Source of the DNA: ATX-6F1 sp943369485
Lineage (GTDB): Bacteria; Cyanobacteriota; Cyanobacteriia; PCC-6307; Cyanobiaceae
Assembly: GCA_943369485.1 (NCBI GenBank)
Contig: CALRNH020000005.1
Location: forward strand, 62,001-126,000
Direction: 5' to 3'
Length of the DNA: 64,000 bases
Shown piece by piece: positions 54,007-62,587 of this stretch; the stretch's first letter is position 1, and each line of letters begins with the position of its first letter. The translations under genes were made by a program, and so were the position numbers. The notes beneath the pieces were generated by a model, which did not search any database, was not told the DNA's origin, and worked only from the letters and a program-made list of their open reading frames with translations.

Positions 54007-54296
54007 CTCAAGCGCACTCCGTAACCAATCATGCCCTCAATCCTGGGCTGAATGCTGGACTGAATCCCAGGGATATCAATAGGACTCTGCCATCACGTGG
54101 GCGAGACCATCGCGAGTTACAGGATTCGTTCGTCCTGGCGTCGTGATCGCTGCTTGTAGGAGCAGTCGTTGACTCCCTAAGTACAGCTTAGGAGGGCCTA
54201 TTCCGGCTCTCAGATGCCACGCCTGCACCGCCAGGCCTGAGTGATGGAGGACCCGCACTCCGCTTCGTCGCAGGTGAGCAGGAGGGTACGGCCCGA

Positions 54297-55172
54297 TCAA
54301 GGCGTCCGCTCTGACTCCAACTCCGACCCTGTCGCCTTGACATTGACGGTGTAGGTCATCTGCGAGCCGACACCCGTGCCGCGGTACGTGCCCGTGACCG
54401 GAGCCGCCAGCCGGTGATCGGGTGCCGCGGCGAGGGCCACATGGCCATCGGCAACGGCGAGGCCGAGGCTGGGGTCGTAGCCGCGCCAGCCGCCGCCGGG
54501 CAGGTAGACCTCCGCCCAGGCATGCAACTCGTGTTCGCTCACCTCAGGCGGGTGATGCATCGAATAACCGCTCACGAAACGGGCCGCCAGGCCCTGGCTC
54601 CGGCATGAGGCCACGAACAGGGTGGCCGTGTCGCGGCAGGCTCCGCTGCGCGTCTGCAGGGTCTGCTCCGCCGTCATCGGATCGCCATCGAGCCGTCCGA
54701 CATGGTCAAAGCTCGAATGGATCTCATCGGCCAGACGCATCAGGAAGGCCGTCGCCGATCGATCGACCTCCTCGGCCAGGTCCTGCGCCCAGATCCGCAC
54801 CGATCCGGGAGCGGCTCCCCCGCAGCTGGGCGCCAGGGAGGCGGCCTCATCGATCGGATAGGCCACGGGCAGCCGTTGGGCCGCCTGATGGGTCTCGATC
54901 CACCCGAAGGGGTTCTCGAGCAGGGTTTCCACCACCGATTCCATCTCGATCTCCAATTCGGCCCGCTCCTGGTCAAACCAGCACACAAGTGCGTCGGTGC
55001 CATCAGGTTCAAGGATCCGGCTCATCCCGGCGGGCTCGGCCTTGACGCGCACGTGATGGTGCAATAACCGCTGGTGGCCGTTGTGCCGCGGCGTGAGCCG
55101 CACCGTCATCGGCTCCAGGAACACAGGGCGTTCGTAGCGATAGCGCAGCGCATGCCTGATCTGGAACAGCAT
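54297..55172 (-). CDS. Transglutaminase-like cysteine protease family protein
   Basis: A 291-residue protein from ATG 55172 (MLFQIRHALRYRYERPVFLE). The N-terminal bacterial transglutaminase-like beta domain is followed by the catalytic core: Cys in TRSGACRDTATLFVASCRS, His in EHELHAWAEVYLPGGGWRGY and Asp in DPSLGLAVADGH. Such proteins act as peptidases or amide cross-linkers, often in operons with alpha-E and circularly permuted ATP-grasp proteins; those partners are not present here. No signal peptide is seen. Confidence 0.88.
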   Translation of the reverse strand: MLFQIRHALRYRYERPVFLEPMTVRLTPRHNGHQRLLHHHVRVKAEPAGMSRILEPDGTDALVCWFDQERAELEIEMESVVETLLENPFGWIETHQAAQRLPVAYPIDEAASLAPSCGGAAPGSVRIWAQDLAEEVDRSATAFLMRLADEIHSSFDHVGRLDGDPMTAEQTLQTRSGACRDTATLFVASCRSQGLAARFVSGYSMHHPPEVSEHELHAWAEVYLPGGGWRGYDPSLGLAVADGHVALAAAPDHRLAAPVTGTYRGTGVGSQMTYTVNVKATGSELESERTP

Positions 55173-55408
55173 CGTCAACCGAGTGAAGTCAAACCGCCGC
55201 TGACGGCCGGCGGCTCCCATTCAGCCATGGACTCCGTGATCGGTCCATGTCCCGCACCAGGAACAGGGCTTACCGGGCCGATCGATCAGCCCTCGATGGA
55301 CCCCACAGCCTTCACAGCCGCCTGGCGGGTCAGCGAATGGGCGATGAGCCCGACATCAAGCTCGGAAGAAAGCAGATTCACCTGATCCCGGTGGGCGGTT
55401 GCTGCAGC

Positions 55409-56065
55409 ATGGAGTCCCCTGATCACGGCCCGTCGATGCTCGAACCCGAGCCGATTCGCTCCATCGACCCTGACAGCTTGGATGGCGGCGCCCTCTACAG
55501 GCTCTGCACCAGCCTGGTGGTGCCCCGGCCGATTGCCTGGGTGAGCAGCATCGATTCGGAGGGGCAACCCAACCTGGCGCCCTTCAGTTTCTTCAATGCC
55601 GTGAGTGATCAACCGGCGGTGCTGATGGTCTCGATCGGTGCCCGGCGCGATCGGGAAAAGGACACGCTGCGAAACATCCGAGAGACCCGTTGCTTTGCGG
55701 TGCATGTGGTCGATGAGCGGCTCGTCCGGGCCATGAACATCACCGCCACGGATTATCCACCCGGCAGCAATGAATTCGAGGCCGCCGGACTGGCGGCCGT
55801 GCCCAGCTGCCGCATCGCCGCCCCACGCGTGCGGGATGCCGCCGCCTGCCTGGAGTGCGAGCTGCTCGAGATGATCCCCGTGCCTGGCACCACGTTCACG
55901 ATGGCGCTGGGCCAGGTGGTGATGGTGCATGTGCAGGAGCGCTGCCTGGGTGCCGCGGGGACGGCTTCGGCGGAAGCCCTCCGCCCCGTGGGCAAGTTGG
56001 CCTTGAACGACTACACGCGCCTCGGCGAGGTGTTCGAGCTGGTGCGCCCCAGGCTGGGTCAATGA
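55409..56065 (+). CDS. Flavin reductase-like domain protein
   Basis: About 218 residues. The FMN-binding split-barrel is visible in LVVPRPIAWVSSIDSEGQPNLAPFSFFNAV, VLMVSIGARRDREKDTLRNI and RCFAVHVVDERLVRAMN, with the substrate-side NDYTRLGEVFEL at the end. This is the group of flavoprotein oxygenase/flavin reductase proteins that bind FMN tightly (DIM6/NTAB type). Its partner oxidoreductase is unknown. ATG 55409 or 55436 are both possible starts. Confidence 0.87.
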   Translation: MESPDHGPSMLEPEPIRSIDPDSLDGGALYRLCTSLVVPRPIAWVSSIDSEGQPNLAPFSFFNAVSDQPAVLMVSIGARRDREKDTLRNIRETRCFAVHVVDERLVRAMNITATDYPPGSNEFEAAGLAAVPSCRIAAPRVRDAAACLECELLEMIPVPGTTFTMALGQVVMVHVQERCLGAAGTASAEALRPVGKLALNDYTRLGEVFELVRPRLGQ

Positions 56066-56520
56066 AAGGGCTCGCATGAGACCAGGAAGCCGCTGACGTG
56101 GTCGGGCCACTGGGCCAGGGCCAGCAGCTCCCGGGGCTCCCGGACAAACCCCTTCTGGGAGAGGGCGGTGAGCTCGGCCAGGTTGTCGTGGGTGACCAGG
56201 GGCTTGCCGCGCCTGGCAGCGGCGTAGGCGTCTGTGAAGTCCTGCCCCTGCTCGGCCTCGCACTGGGCGTAGGCGTCTTCGAAGCTCATCCCCTGCTCCT
56301 GCCGTCGAACGAAGGCATCGAGTTCAGGGGGGAGGTGCTCCAGCCAGAGGGGAAGACTCCCCACCGGACCGACCGTGACCTCGGCGGCCTCGATGTGAAT
56401 CAGCACCACAGTGGCCTCCAGGGTCCAACTGGGCTGGGCCAGCAACCTGCCGGCGGCCTCGACGAAGGACTCGCGGTAGTCCTCAACCAGGGCCTGGTGG
56501 ATGTCGGCGAGGTCAGGCAT
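56059..56520 (-). CDS. Hypothetical protein
   Basis: A 153-residue acidic protein (start MPDLADIHQALVEDYRESFV). It includes a helical C-terminal half with FEDAYAQCEAEQGQDFTDAYAAARR. It converges with the flavin reductase gene with a 7-base overlap. No recognised domain; the protein-like composition and tight packing favour a real gene. Confidence 0.55.
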   Translation of the reverse strand: MPDLADIHQALVEDYRESFVEAAGRLLAQPSWTLEATVVLIHIEAAEVTVGPVGSLPLWLEHLPPELDAFVRRQEQGMSFEDAYAQCEAEQGQDFTDAYAAARRGKPLVTHDNLAELTALSQKGFVREPRELLALAQWPDHVSGFLVSCEPFH

Positions 56521-56542
56521 GGAGAAGAGCGATCACGACAAC

Positions 56543-56565
56543 GCCCGGCGACGAGGCCACCGGGC
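56543..56565. repeat. Hairpin of a diverged repeat, copy 1
   Basis: GCCCGG (56543-56548) pairs with CCGGGC (56560-56565), with GACGAGG in the loop. A related hairpin occurs at 57245-57266; both are followed about 100-120 bases later by GGCACCTGAGGC. Confidence 0.6.
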
Positions 56566-56807
56566 ATTGATGATTCTGTTGGGATGATTCTGCTGGCTGG
56601 ATTGGCAGGGGAGCTGAGCCGGACGCCTCCAGGGTCAGGTCATGGCCGCGAATGGTTCAGAGGCACCTGAGGCCTCCTGCGCCATTGGGCCAGCTCCACA
56701 GGCGTTTGGGCAGCTTTGGCGTTGGCCGATTTCAGGCGAGTGCCAGGAAACAAATCAATTAGGATGCTGAGGGTGCAATGGCGCCGAAAGGCCCAAGGAC
56801 CCACAAG

Positions 56808-57194
56808 ATGGCCACCAACAAAGACATCATCGAAAACGCCTACGCGAGCTTCGCGGCGGGCGACATACCCGCCGCCCTCGCCGTTATGGCTGAAGGCATT
56901 CAGTGGACCGAGGCCGACGGATTCCCTCTCGCTGGCACGTACATCGGTCCCCAGGCCGTGCTCGAAGGGGTCTTCATGCGACTCGCAGAGATTGGCGATG
57001 ACTTCGCCGTGGTGCCAGAGCAGTTCGTCGCCGCCGATGACACCGTCGTGGCGCTCGGGACCTACAGCTGGACGCACAAGATCTCCGGAGCGCCAGCGGT
57101 TGTGAAGATGGCCCACGTGTGGACGTTCAAGGATGGCCAAGCGGTGGCCTTCCAGCAGCACGTCGACACCCTCAGGGTTCGCGAGCTCAGCTGA
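56808..57194 (+). CDS. NTF2-like/SnoaL-family protein
   Basis: A 128-residue alpha+beta barrel protein: NKDIIENAYASFAAGDIPAALAVMAEGIQW, LAGTYIGPQAVLEGVFMRL, VALGTYSWTHKISGAP and VKMAHVWTFKDGQAVAFQQH. The pattern (helix start, W-T-E, F..GP.AV, AHVWT..DG) is that of ketosteroid-isomerase-like SnoaL_3 proteins, which bind small hydrophobic ligands or act as isomerases. Function not predictable. It is flanked by diverged hairpin repeats. Confidence 0.85.
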   Translation: MATNKDIIENAYASFAAGDIPAALAVMAEGIQWTEADGFPLAGTYIGPQAVLEGVFMRLAEIGDDFAVVPEQFVAADDTVVALGTYSWTHKISGAPAVVKMAHVWTFKDGQAVAFQQHVDTLRVRELS

Positions 57195-57652
57195 TCAATC
57201 GCGCCCCGGGACCGAAGCGGTGCGTGAGCGGTTCACACAACAAAGCCCGGTGACGAGGCACCGGGCTCTGAATGATTCGGTTTGGTGGGGCGGAGTGGCT
57301 GACGCTGGCACCTGGGGCCAGGGTTCCAGTGGGGCTTCCCCATTGGTCCGGGGCACCTGAGGCTGGGCCGTTAACGGTGCAGTGGACGGCGACGTGGCGA
57401 CACGCCAGGGAAGCCAGTGATCGGATGAGAGTGTTGGAGCAGGGTCCGAATCGTCAGCTCGCTCCTGAGCAATGCTCGGGTGGGGTGTCATCCATGGTCT
57501 GGAGCCTCCCGGTTGGTGATGTCATCACCATCGGACGGACGACCGCAGGCGGCAAGCCTCTGCTGTCCAGACGACACCGCTTGTGATCTGCGGCAATGGC
57601 TCTTCATGAACCGCGCGTCACCGAAGCAGTGGGCACTGGATCCCGTCGCCGT
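57195..57652. other. Gene-free stretch
   Basis: About 460 bases with only the hairpin repeat (57245) and the GGCACCTGAGGC motif (about 57350). No supported gene. Confidence 0.55.
57245..57266. terminator. Hairpin of a diverged repeat, copy 2; likely terminator
   Basis: GCCCGGTG (57245-57252) pairs perfectly with CACCGGGC (57259-57266), loop ACGAGG. Read on the minus strand it is followed by TTTGTTGTGTG, so it may stop leftward transcription; on the plus strand it lies 50 bases after the NTF2-like gene. Confidence 0.55.
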
Positions 57653-58876
57653 TCATGCCAATGGCCGCCCCTTCCAGGTCCAACCGCGGCCGCTGAGGGT
57701 GCGCCACACCGACACCGGGCCGATCGCGGCCACCACCAGGCCACCGGCTCCCATCAGCCACCAGAGGGTGAGCGGCACCTGGAACTGGCGTCGGGTCCAC
57801 AGTCGCAGGACCAGCTGAAGGCCGATGCCCGCCAGGGCTAGCGCCAGGGCGACCAACAGAACAAGCCGCTGATCCGGCAGCAGCGCGGCCGCAATCGCTG
57901 CGGCCGGTGCCAGCAACCAGGGGCCGCTGAACATCAGCAGCACCACCGACGAGGCCGCCAGGGCCCTGGCCACATCGCCATCGAGGCCCAGCAGCCAGTT
58001 CTTGGTCCAGCCCTCCTAGAGGGAGGCGAAATCGCTGTACATGCGCAGCTCGATCGCATCGAGCCCCAGCAGGTAGCGCAGGCGATAGCCGCTTTGCTTG
58101 ATCCGCCGCGCCAGGGCCAGGTCCTCCACCACTTCCGCCGCCAGGTCCCGGTGGCCGCCGATCGCCAGGTAGGCGCTACGGCGAAACAGCATGAATGGCC
58201 CGGCGGCGAACGCCACCGTGCTGGCGGGATCATTGGCGGCTTCGATCGGGAAGCCGAGACCCAGCAGGCTGGCCATGATCGGCTGCACCATCCACTCCGC
58301 CAGGCAGCCGCAGCTCAGCCGTGGCGCCAGGCTCAGCAGGTCCGCCCCATCCGTCGTCGCCTGGGCCAGAGCGCGCCGCAGGGTGGCCGGCTGCAGGCGC
58401 ACATCGGCATCGACGAACAACACCCACTCGCTCACCACCTGCTCCATGGCGCGGCTGCAGGCCCAGTTCTTGCCCACCCAGCGTTCCCCCACCGGCCGGG
58501 GCCCGGCATCCAGCAGCGAGAAGCGGGGCTCCGTGGCATTGCAGGCCAGGGCTGTCTCCTGGGCGATCGCCACCGTGGCATCGCTGGAGCGATCGTCCAC
58601 CAGCAGCACCCGCCAGTCGCCGCAGGGGTCCTCGCTGCGCAGCAGGCTGGTGAGGCAGGGGGCGATGTTGGCCGCTTCGTTGTAGGCGGGCACCACCACC
58701 GTGAGCGAGGTGGTGGCCAGTGCCGCTGTCGGGTCAGTTCCCGCCTCCGGCTGCTCCATCAGCCTGGGCGCCCGCGCAAACACCCGAATCAGGCCGGCGA
58801 TCAGAATCAGCAGGCCCAGGGCGGCGGCGGCGGCCAGCGACAGCAGCGCCCAGGCGAGGGCCGTGGCCAGATCCAT
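57653..58876 (-). pseudogene. GT2-family glycosyltransferase (HpnB/CruG-like) split by an in-frame TAG
   Basis: The reading frame runs from MDLATALAWALLSLAAAAAL at 58876, with an N-terminal membrane helix. The GT2 motifs are LTVVVPAYNEAANIAPCLTS, WRVLLVDDRSSDAT, WVLFVDADVRLQP (DxD-like) and the acidic VVEDLALARRIKQSG. At 58018-58016 an amber codon interrupts MYSDFASL-EGWTKNWLLGLDG, where relatives usually have W. The same frame continues to 57653 with two or three membrane helices (LALALALAGIGLQLVLRLW, LTLWWLMGAGGLVVAAIGP). The catalytic part is complete (286 residues), so it may keep activity without its C-terminal anchor; an ATG at 57973 could express the rest. Confidence 0.8.
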
Positions 58877-59079
58877 GCCGTAGCCCTCAGGGTCGTTCCG
58901 CCCATGGTGCCCCGGCTCGATCGCGGCGGGACCGCCAGCAGGGCTCAGGCATCACCCGGAATCGATCCAAGAACGGCGGATATCGAAGCTGACCCCCGAC
59001 ACCATGAACGCGATCAACAGGGCCAGCGCAATGGCTGGGCGTTCCCTGCCAGGCTGGTCTCCAGCTCTGCGCCAACGCC

Positions 59080-59271
59080 GTGCCATCGCTGCCCCCAGAC
59101 GAGGATCCAGATGACTGGGCCGTTGAACGCGGCCGTCCCCTCGGCCTGCGGCTCCTGGCGTTGGTGGGGGCCCTGGCCTTCGTGATGCTCGGGATCAACA
59201 GCCTGCTGCCGTTGCTCCAGCCCCAGAAGCCGCCATCCCTGCCCGAACCCCCGAAAGCGGCCCTGGGTTGA
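59080..59271 (+). CDS. Small single-span membrane protein
   Basis: A 63-residue protein starting with GTG: MPSLPPDEDPDDWAVERGRP, then one membrane helix LGLRLLALVGALAFVMLGIN, then a proline-rich end. It is coupled to the Nudix gene by a TGATG overlap, which supports its reality. Function unknown. Confidence 0.6.
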   Translation: MPSLPPDEDPDDWAVERGRPLGLRLLALVGALAFVMLGINSLLPLLQPQKPPSLPEPPKAALG

Positions 59272-59711
59272 TGGTGTCTGCGCCGATGGTCGTCGAAACT
59301 GCGATCGCCATGCTCGCTCGGCAGGACCGCTGGCTGCTTCAGCTCCGCGACGACGTCGCCGGCATCGTCGCTCCGGGGCACTGGGGGCTGTTCGGCGGCC
59401 ACCTGGATCCGGGCGAGACGCCTGAGCAGGCCCTGCGGCGCGAACTGCTCGAGGAGATCAACTGGTGTGCCGAGGAGCTGCCCTACTGGTTCCGCCACAC
59501 AAGCCCCACGCGCATCGCCCATTTCTTTCGCGCCGATCTCACCGTGCCGCTGGAGGCGCTGCAGCTGCTGGAGGGCCAGGACCTGGTGCTGGCCAGCGCC
59601 GAGGAACTGAACGCCGGCAGGGTCTGGAGCCCGAAGCTGCGGCAACACCGGCCCCTGGCCCCCTCGCTGAGGATCGCCGCCACCGCCCTCGCGGCGCCCC
59701 CACAGCCATGA
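59271..59711 (+). CDS. Nudix hydrolase
   Basis: A 146-residue enzyme with a near-canonical Nudix box: GHLDPGETPEQALRRELLEE-I (G x5 E x7 RE U x EE). Upstream is AIVAPGHWGLFGG-like lead-in (GHWGLFGGHLDPGE). Nudix enzymes hydrolyse nucleoside diphosphate derivatives, here perhaps ADP-ribose, NDP-sugars or damaged nucleotides; the substrate is not determined. ATG 59271 overlaps the stop of the small membrane protein gene. Confidence 0.9.
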   Translation: MVSAPMVVETAIAMLARQDRWLLQLRDDVAGIVAPGHWGLFGGHLDPGETPEQALRRELLEEINWCAEELPYWFRHTSPTRIAHFFRADLTVPLEALQLLEGQDLVLASAEELNAGRVWSPKLRQHRPLAPSLRIAATALAAPPQP

Positions 59712-59739
59712 GCTGGGCTGGTGGCTGAAACCAGGGCCT

Positions 59740-60441
59740 TCAGCCGGCGGCGCCGAACAATCTCCCCACGGCGGCCGTGAGCGCCAGGGCGAACGTGCCC
59801 CAGAACAGCATCCGCAGGGAACCGCGCCACAGGGAGGCGCCGCCGATCGAGGCCGACAGCCCCCCCAGCACCGCCAGGGTGACGATCGCATTGATGGTCA
59901 CCAGCTCGGTGATCCGCCCGGCGGGGGTGAGCTGAAGCGTGAGCAACGGCAGGCTGGCGCCGATGGCGAAACTGGCGGCCGAAGCAACGGCGGCCTGGAT
60001 CGGCCGGGCCCGCAGGATTTCATTGAGGCCCAGCTCATCGCGGGCATGGGCGCCCAGGGGGTCATGGAGCGTGAGTTGCTCGGCCACCTGACGGGCGAGA
60101 CCGTGATCAAGGCCCCGGCGCACGTAGATCTCCGTGAGCTCGGCGAGTTCACCGGCGGGATCGGAGGCCAGTTCCTGGCGTTCCTTGGCCAGATCGGCCC
60201 GCTCGGTGTCGGCCTGGGATTGCACCGAAACGTATTCCCCCGCCGCCATCGAGAGCGCCCCGGCGACGGTGGCCGCCACCCCGGCCAACAGGACCTGCTC
60301 CTTGGCCGCCCCGGAGGCGGCGATGCCCACCACAAGGCTGGCCACCGAAATGATGCCGTCATTGGCCCCTAGCACCACGGCCCGCAGCCATCCGGCGCGA
60401 TGGGAGCGGTGACGCTCGCTGCGTCCAGCGTCGTGGCTCAT
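59740..60441 (-). CDS. VIT/CCC1-family iron or manganese transporter
   Basis: A 233-residue protein with five hydrophobic helices. The family start is WLRAVVLGANDGIISVASLVVGI. SMAAGEYVSVQSQADTERAD follows, containing the glutamate-rich cytosolic metal-binding domain entry, and then LTEIYVRRGLDHGLARQVAEQL. The C-terminal helices are PLLTLQLTPAGRITELVTIN and TLAVLGGLSASIGGASLWRG. VIT1-type proteins move Fe2+ or Mn2+ against protons. It converges with the Nudix gene. Confidence 0.9.
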   Translation of the reverse strand: MSHDAGRSERHRSHRAGWLRAVVLGANDGIISVASLVVGIAASGAAKEQVLLAGVAATVAGALSMAAGEYVSVQSQADTERADLAKERQELASDPAGELAELTEIYVRRGLDHGLARQVAEQLTLHDPLGAHARDELGLNEILRARPIQAAVASAASFAIGASLPLLTLQLTPAGRITELVTINAIVTLAVLGGLSASIGGASLWRGSLRMLFWGTFALALTAAVGRLFGAAG

Positions 60442-60485
60442 CGTTCTCTGCGCTCGGCCAGGTGCAGCATGACGCCTGGGACCGA

Positions 60486-61109
60486 TCAGTCGTGGTCGGA
60501 CCCGTCACCCTCCGCCGCAGGCAGGCTGCCACGGAACTGCTCGGAGAGCAGCGAGCGCTGGTATTCGATCGACAGCGAAGAGAGATGGTGCTTGGCCGCC
60601 TTGTGCAGACGGGGGTCGATCTGATCGAAGGTGCGACCGCTGGGCACCTGCATCCCCGCCACCAGACGCAGGACATCGAAGAGCCGCACCTGGTCGTGCT
60701 GCCACGCCTGGTAATCGATCGCGGCGGCATTGAGATCCTGCTCGGACACCTTCCCCAACTCCAGAGCCTGGTGCAGGCCCTGGAGTTGGGCCAGCCGCGC
60801 CGAGGTCACCAGGGCATGGGCCGAGCCAAGGGCCGCCAGGGCATCCGTGGCCTCTCGCTTGAGCACCGAGAGGTTGCGACTCTGGACCGCCCGCTCCATC
60901 GAGAGCGGCAGGCGCACTCCTGGCCGCATGGGAATCGGGGCCGCACTGGGGCCGGTGGACTCCAAAGGCCCGGGAGGCGGGTCCGCCATCTGGAGCGGTG
61001 GCTGGGCCGCCGGCTGGGCCTGGGCCGCAGGCTGGGCCTGCAGGGCTGAGCCCCAGCGCACCAGCAGCTTTCCGAGTTTCTGGCCGAGGGCCCTGGGCGT
61101 CCAATTCAT
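60486..61109 (-). CDS. Conserved hypothetical protein
   Basis: A 207-residue protein from ATG 61109 (MNWTPRALGQKLGKLLVRWG). An alanine/proline/glutamine-rich linker (QAQPAAQAQPAAQPPLQ) separates the N-terminus from a helical domain: MERAVQSRNLSVLKREATDALAALG, LGKVSEQDLNAAAIDYQAWQ, FDVLRLVAGMQVPSGRTFDQ, HHLSSLSIEYQRSLLSEQF. No recognised family. It lies 45 bases downstream of nothing on its strand and is separate from the VIT gene. Confidence 0.6.
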   Translation of the reverse strand: MNWTPRALGQKLGKLLVRWGSALQAQPAAQAQPAAQPPLQMADPPPGPLESTGPSAAPIPMRPGVRLPLSMERAVQSRNLSVLKREATDALAALGSAHALVTSARLAQLQGLHQALELGKVSEQDLNAAAIDYQAWQHDQVRLFDVLRLVAGMQVPSGRTFDQIDPRLHKAAKHHLSSLSIEYQRSLLSEQFRGSLPAAEGDGSDHD

Positions 61110-61360
61110 CGCTGTCGCTCTTTTCAGACCAATCTGCAGCCAGAGGGACGCCAGGGGAAGGGGGAAACCCGAGCCGGGGGCGCACGGTTTGCCGCATCGA
61201 GCCCAGCGACCGCGTGCAACCGCTGATCCCCAAGGTGGTGGGCCTGTTCCGAACGGGGATGGATCGCTGGCCCCTGGAATCAGCCGCGACGAGGCCGACC
61301 GGCCTGACACCAAGGGGATCGACCTACGGTGGCCCTGGCGATCCAGGAGCACCACCGACG

Positions 61361-62041
61361 ATGGATCCCGCCGCCCCCAGCACCCGCTCCAGCAACACCA
61401 CCACCGATGTGGCCTCCCTGCGCCGGGAGTATCGCCTCGCCGGACTGCGCCGCGATGATCTGGCGGCCGATCCCGTGGTTCAGTTCCGCCGCTGGCTCGC
61501 CGAGGCCACCGCCGCCGAGCTGCCGGAACCCAACGCGATGGTGCTCTCGAGCTTCGATGGGCAGCGCTGCAGTTCGCGCACGGTGCTGCTCAAGGCCTTC
61601 GATGGGCGTGGCTTCGTGTTCTTCACCAACTACGGCAGCCGCAAAGCCACCGACATCGCCGCCTGCGCCCAGGTCAGCCTGCTGTTTCCCTGGTACGCGC
61701 TCGAGCGCCAGGTGGGGGTGATCGGCCGGGCCGAGCGCATCAGCGTGGGCGAATCCCTCGCCTACTTCGCCTCCAGGCCCCACGGCAGCCGGCTCGGTGC
61801 CTGGGTGTCCCAGCAGAGTGAGGTGATCAACTCGCGCACCATCCTCGAGCAGAAGTGGGAGGAGATGCGCCGCAAGTTCGCCGGTGGTGAGGTGCCCCTG
61901 CCCGATTTCTGGGGCGGGTTCCGGGTGGTTCCCCGTGAGCTGGAGTTCTGGCAGGGAAGGGAGAACCGGCTCCATGACCGCTTCCGCTACGTGCGCGCCA
62001 GCGGCGAGGAGACCTGGGCGATCGAGCGCCTGGCGCCCTAG
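61361..62041 (+). CDS. pdxH: PdxH, pyridoxamine 5'-phosphate oxidase
   Basis: A 226-residue FMN enzyme that oxidises pyridoxine or pyridoxamine 5'-phosphate to PLP. Motifs: REYRLAGLRRDDLAADPVVQF, SFDGQRCSSRTVLLKAFDGRGFVFFTNYGSRKATDI (FMN phosphate and substrate binding), WYALERQVGVIGRAERIS, RPHGSRLGAWVSQQS, and the C-terminal PREFxFWQG-like PRELEFWQGRENRLHDRF. ATG 61361 gives the normal family length. It completes the DXP-dependent B6 route with pdxJ at 6223. Confidence 0.95.
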   Translation: MDPAAPSTRSSNTTTDVASLRREYRLAGLRRDDLAADPVVQFRRWLAEATAAELPEPNAMVLSSFDGQRCSSRTVLLKAFDGRGFVFFTNYGSRKATDIAACAQVSLLFPWYALERQVGVIGRAERISVGESLAYFASRPHGSRLGAWVSQQSEVINSRTILEQKWEEMRRKFAGGEVPLPDFWGGFRVVPRELEFWQGRENRLHDRFRYVRASGEETWAIERLAP

Positions 62042-62204
62042 GGCCGCCGGCCCGCGCCGAGGGGAACACTCAGCCTCAGGCCCCTTTTGATCGATGTCGC
62101 GCCGGCGACGTTTCGCCTGGGAGGTGGGCGCGCAGGGGAAGCAACCGCTCCTTCAGCGTTGAGCAGCGGCATCCCCAGCTTCAGCCCCTTGCCGACCAGG
62201 GCAT

Positions 62205-62444
62205 TCAGCCGCCTCGGCGGGCCGATGCCACGCGCCCACGCCAGCGCCGCAGCGCCACCAGCGACCAGATTCCCTCCGCCACCGCGAACGGCCAGGCCCC
62301 CGCCAGCAGCCCGTAGACCCCCGAGGCCAGGCAACCGGCGGCGAACACCAGCACCCAGAACGGGGCGCGCTCCTCGAGGGCGTAGGCGATCAGCATCGCG
62401 GCCACGGCCAGCACGCCGAACAGGGTGAGGGGATCAAGGGCCAT
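62205..62444 (-). CDS. Small conserved membrane protein
   Basis: A 79-residue protein with three hydrophobic segments: LTLFGVLAVAAMLIAYALEE, FWVLVFAAGCLASGVYGLLAG and WPFAVAEGIWSLVALRRW. The arrangement resembles YgjV/CBU_0592-like small membrane proteins in which the last helix carries ...EGIWSLVAL.RW. Function unknown. Confidence 0.7.
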   Translation of the reverse strand: MALDPLTLFGVLAVAAMLIAYALEERAPFWVLVFAAGCLASGVYGLLAGAWPFAVAEGIWSLVALRRWRGRVASARRGG

Positions 62445-62587
62445 GGCGGGCGCTGGGAAACGAGCTGGTGGACTAGGCCAGGTGGCGGCGGAGGCCGTCC
62501 TGGTGTGAATCCGCGCCTAGCTTGACCACAAAGGGGGCGTGGGGCGTAGCGCAGGGACGGCATTGACGGCTGAGCCGGATCGGATCG

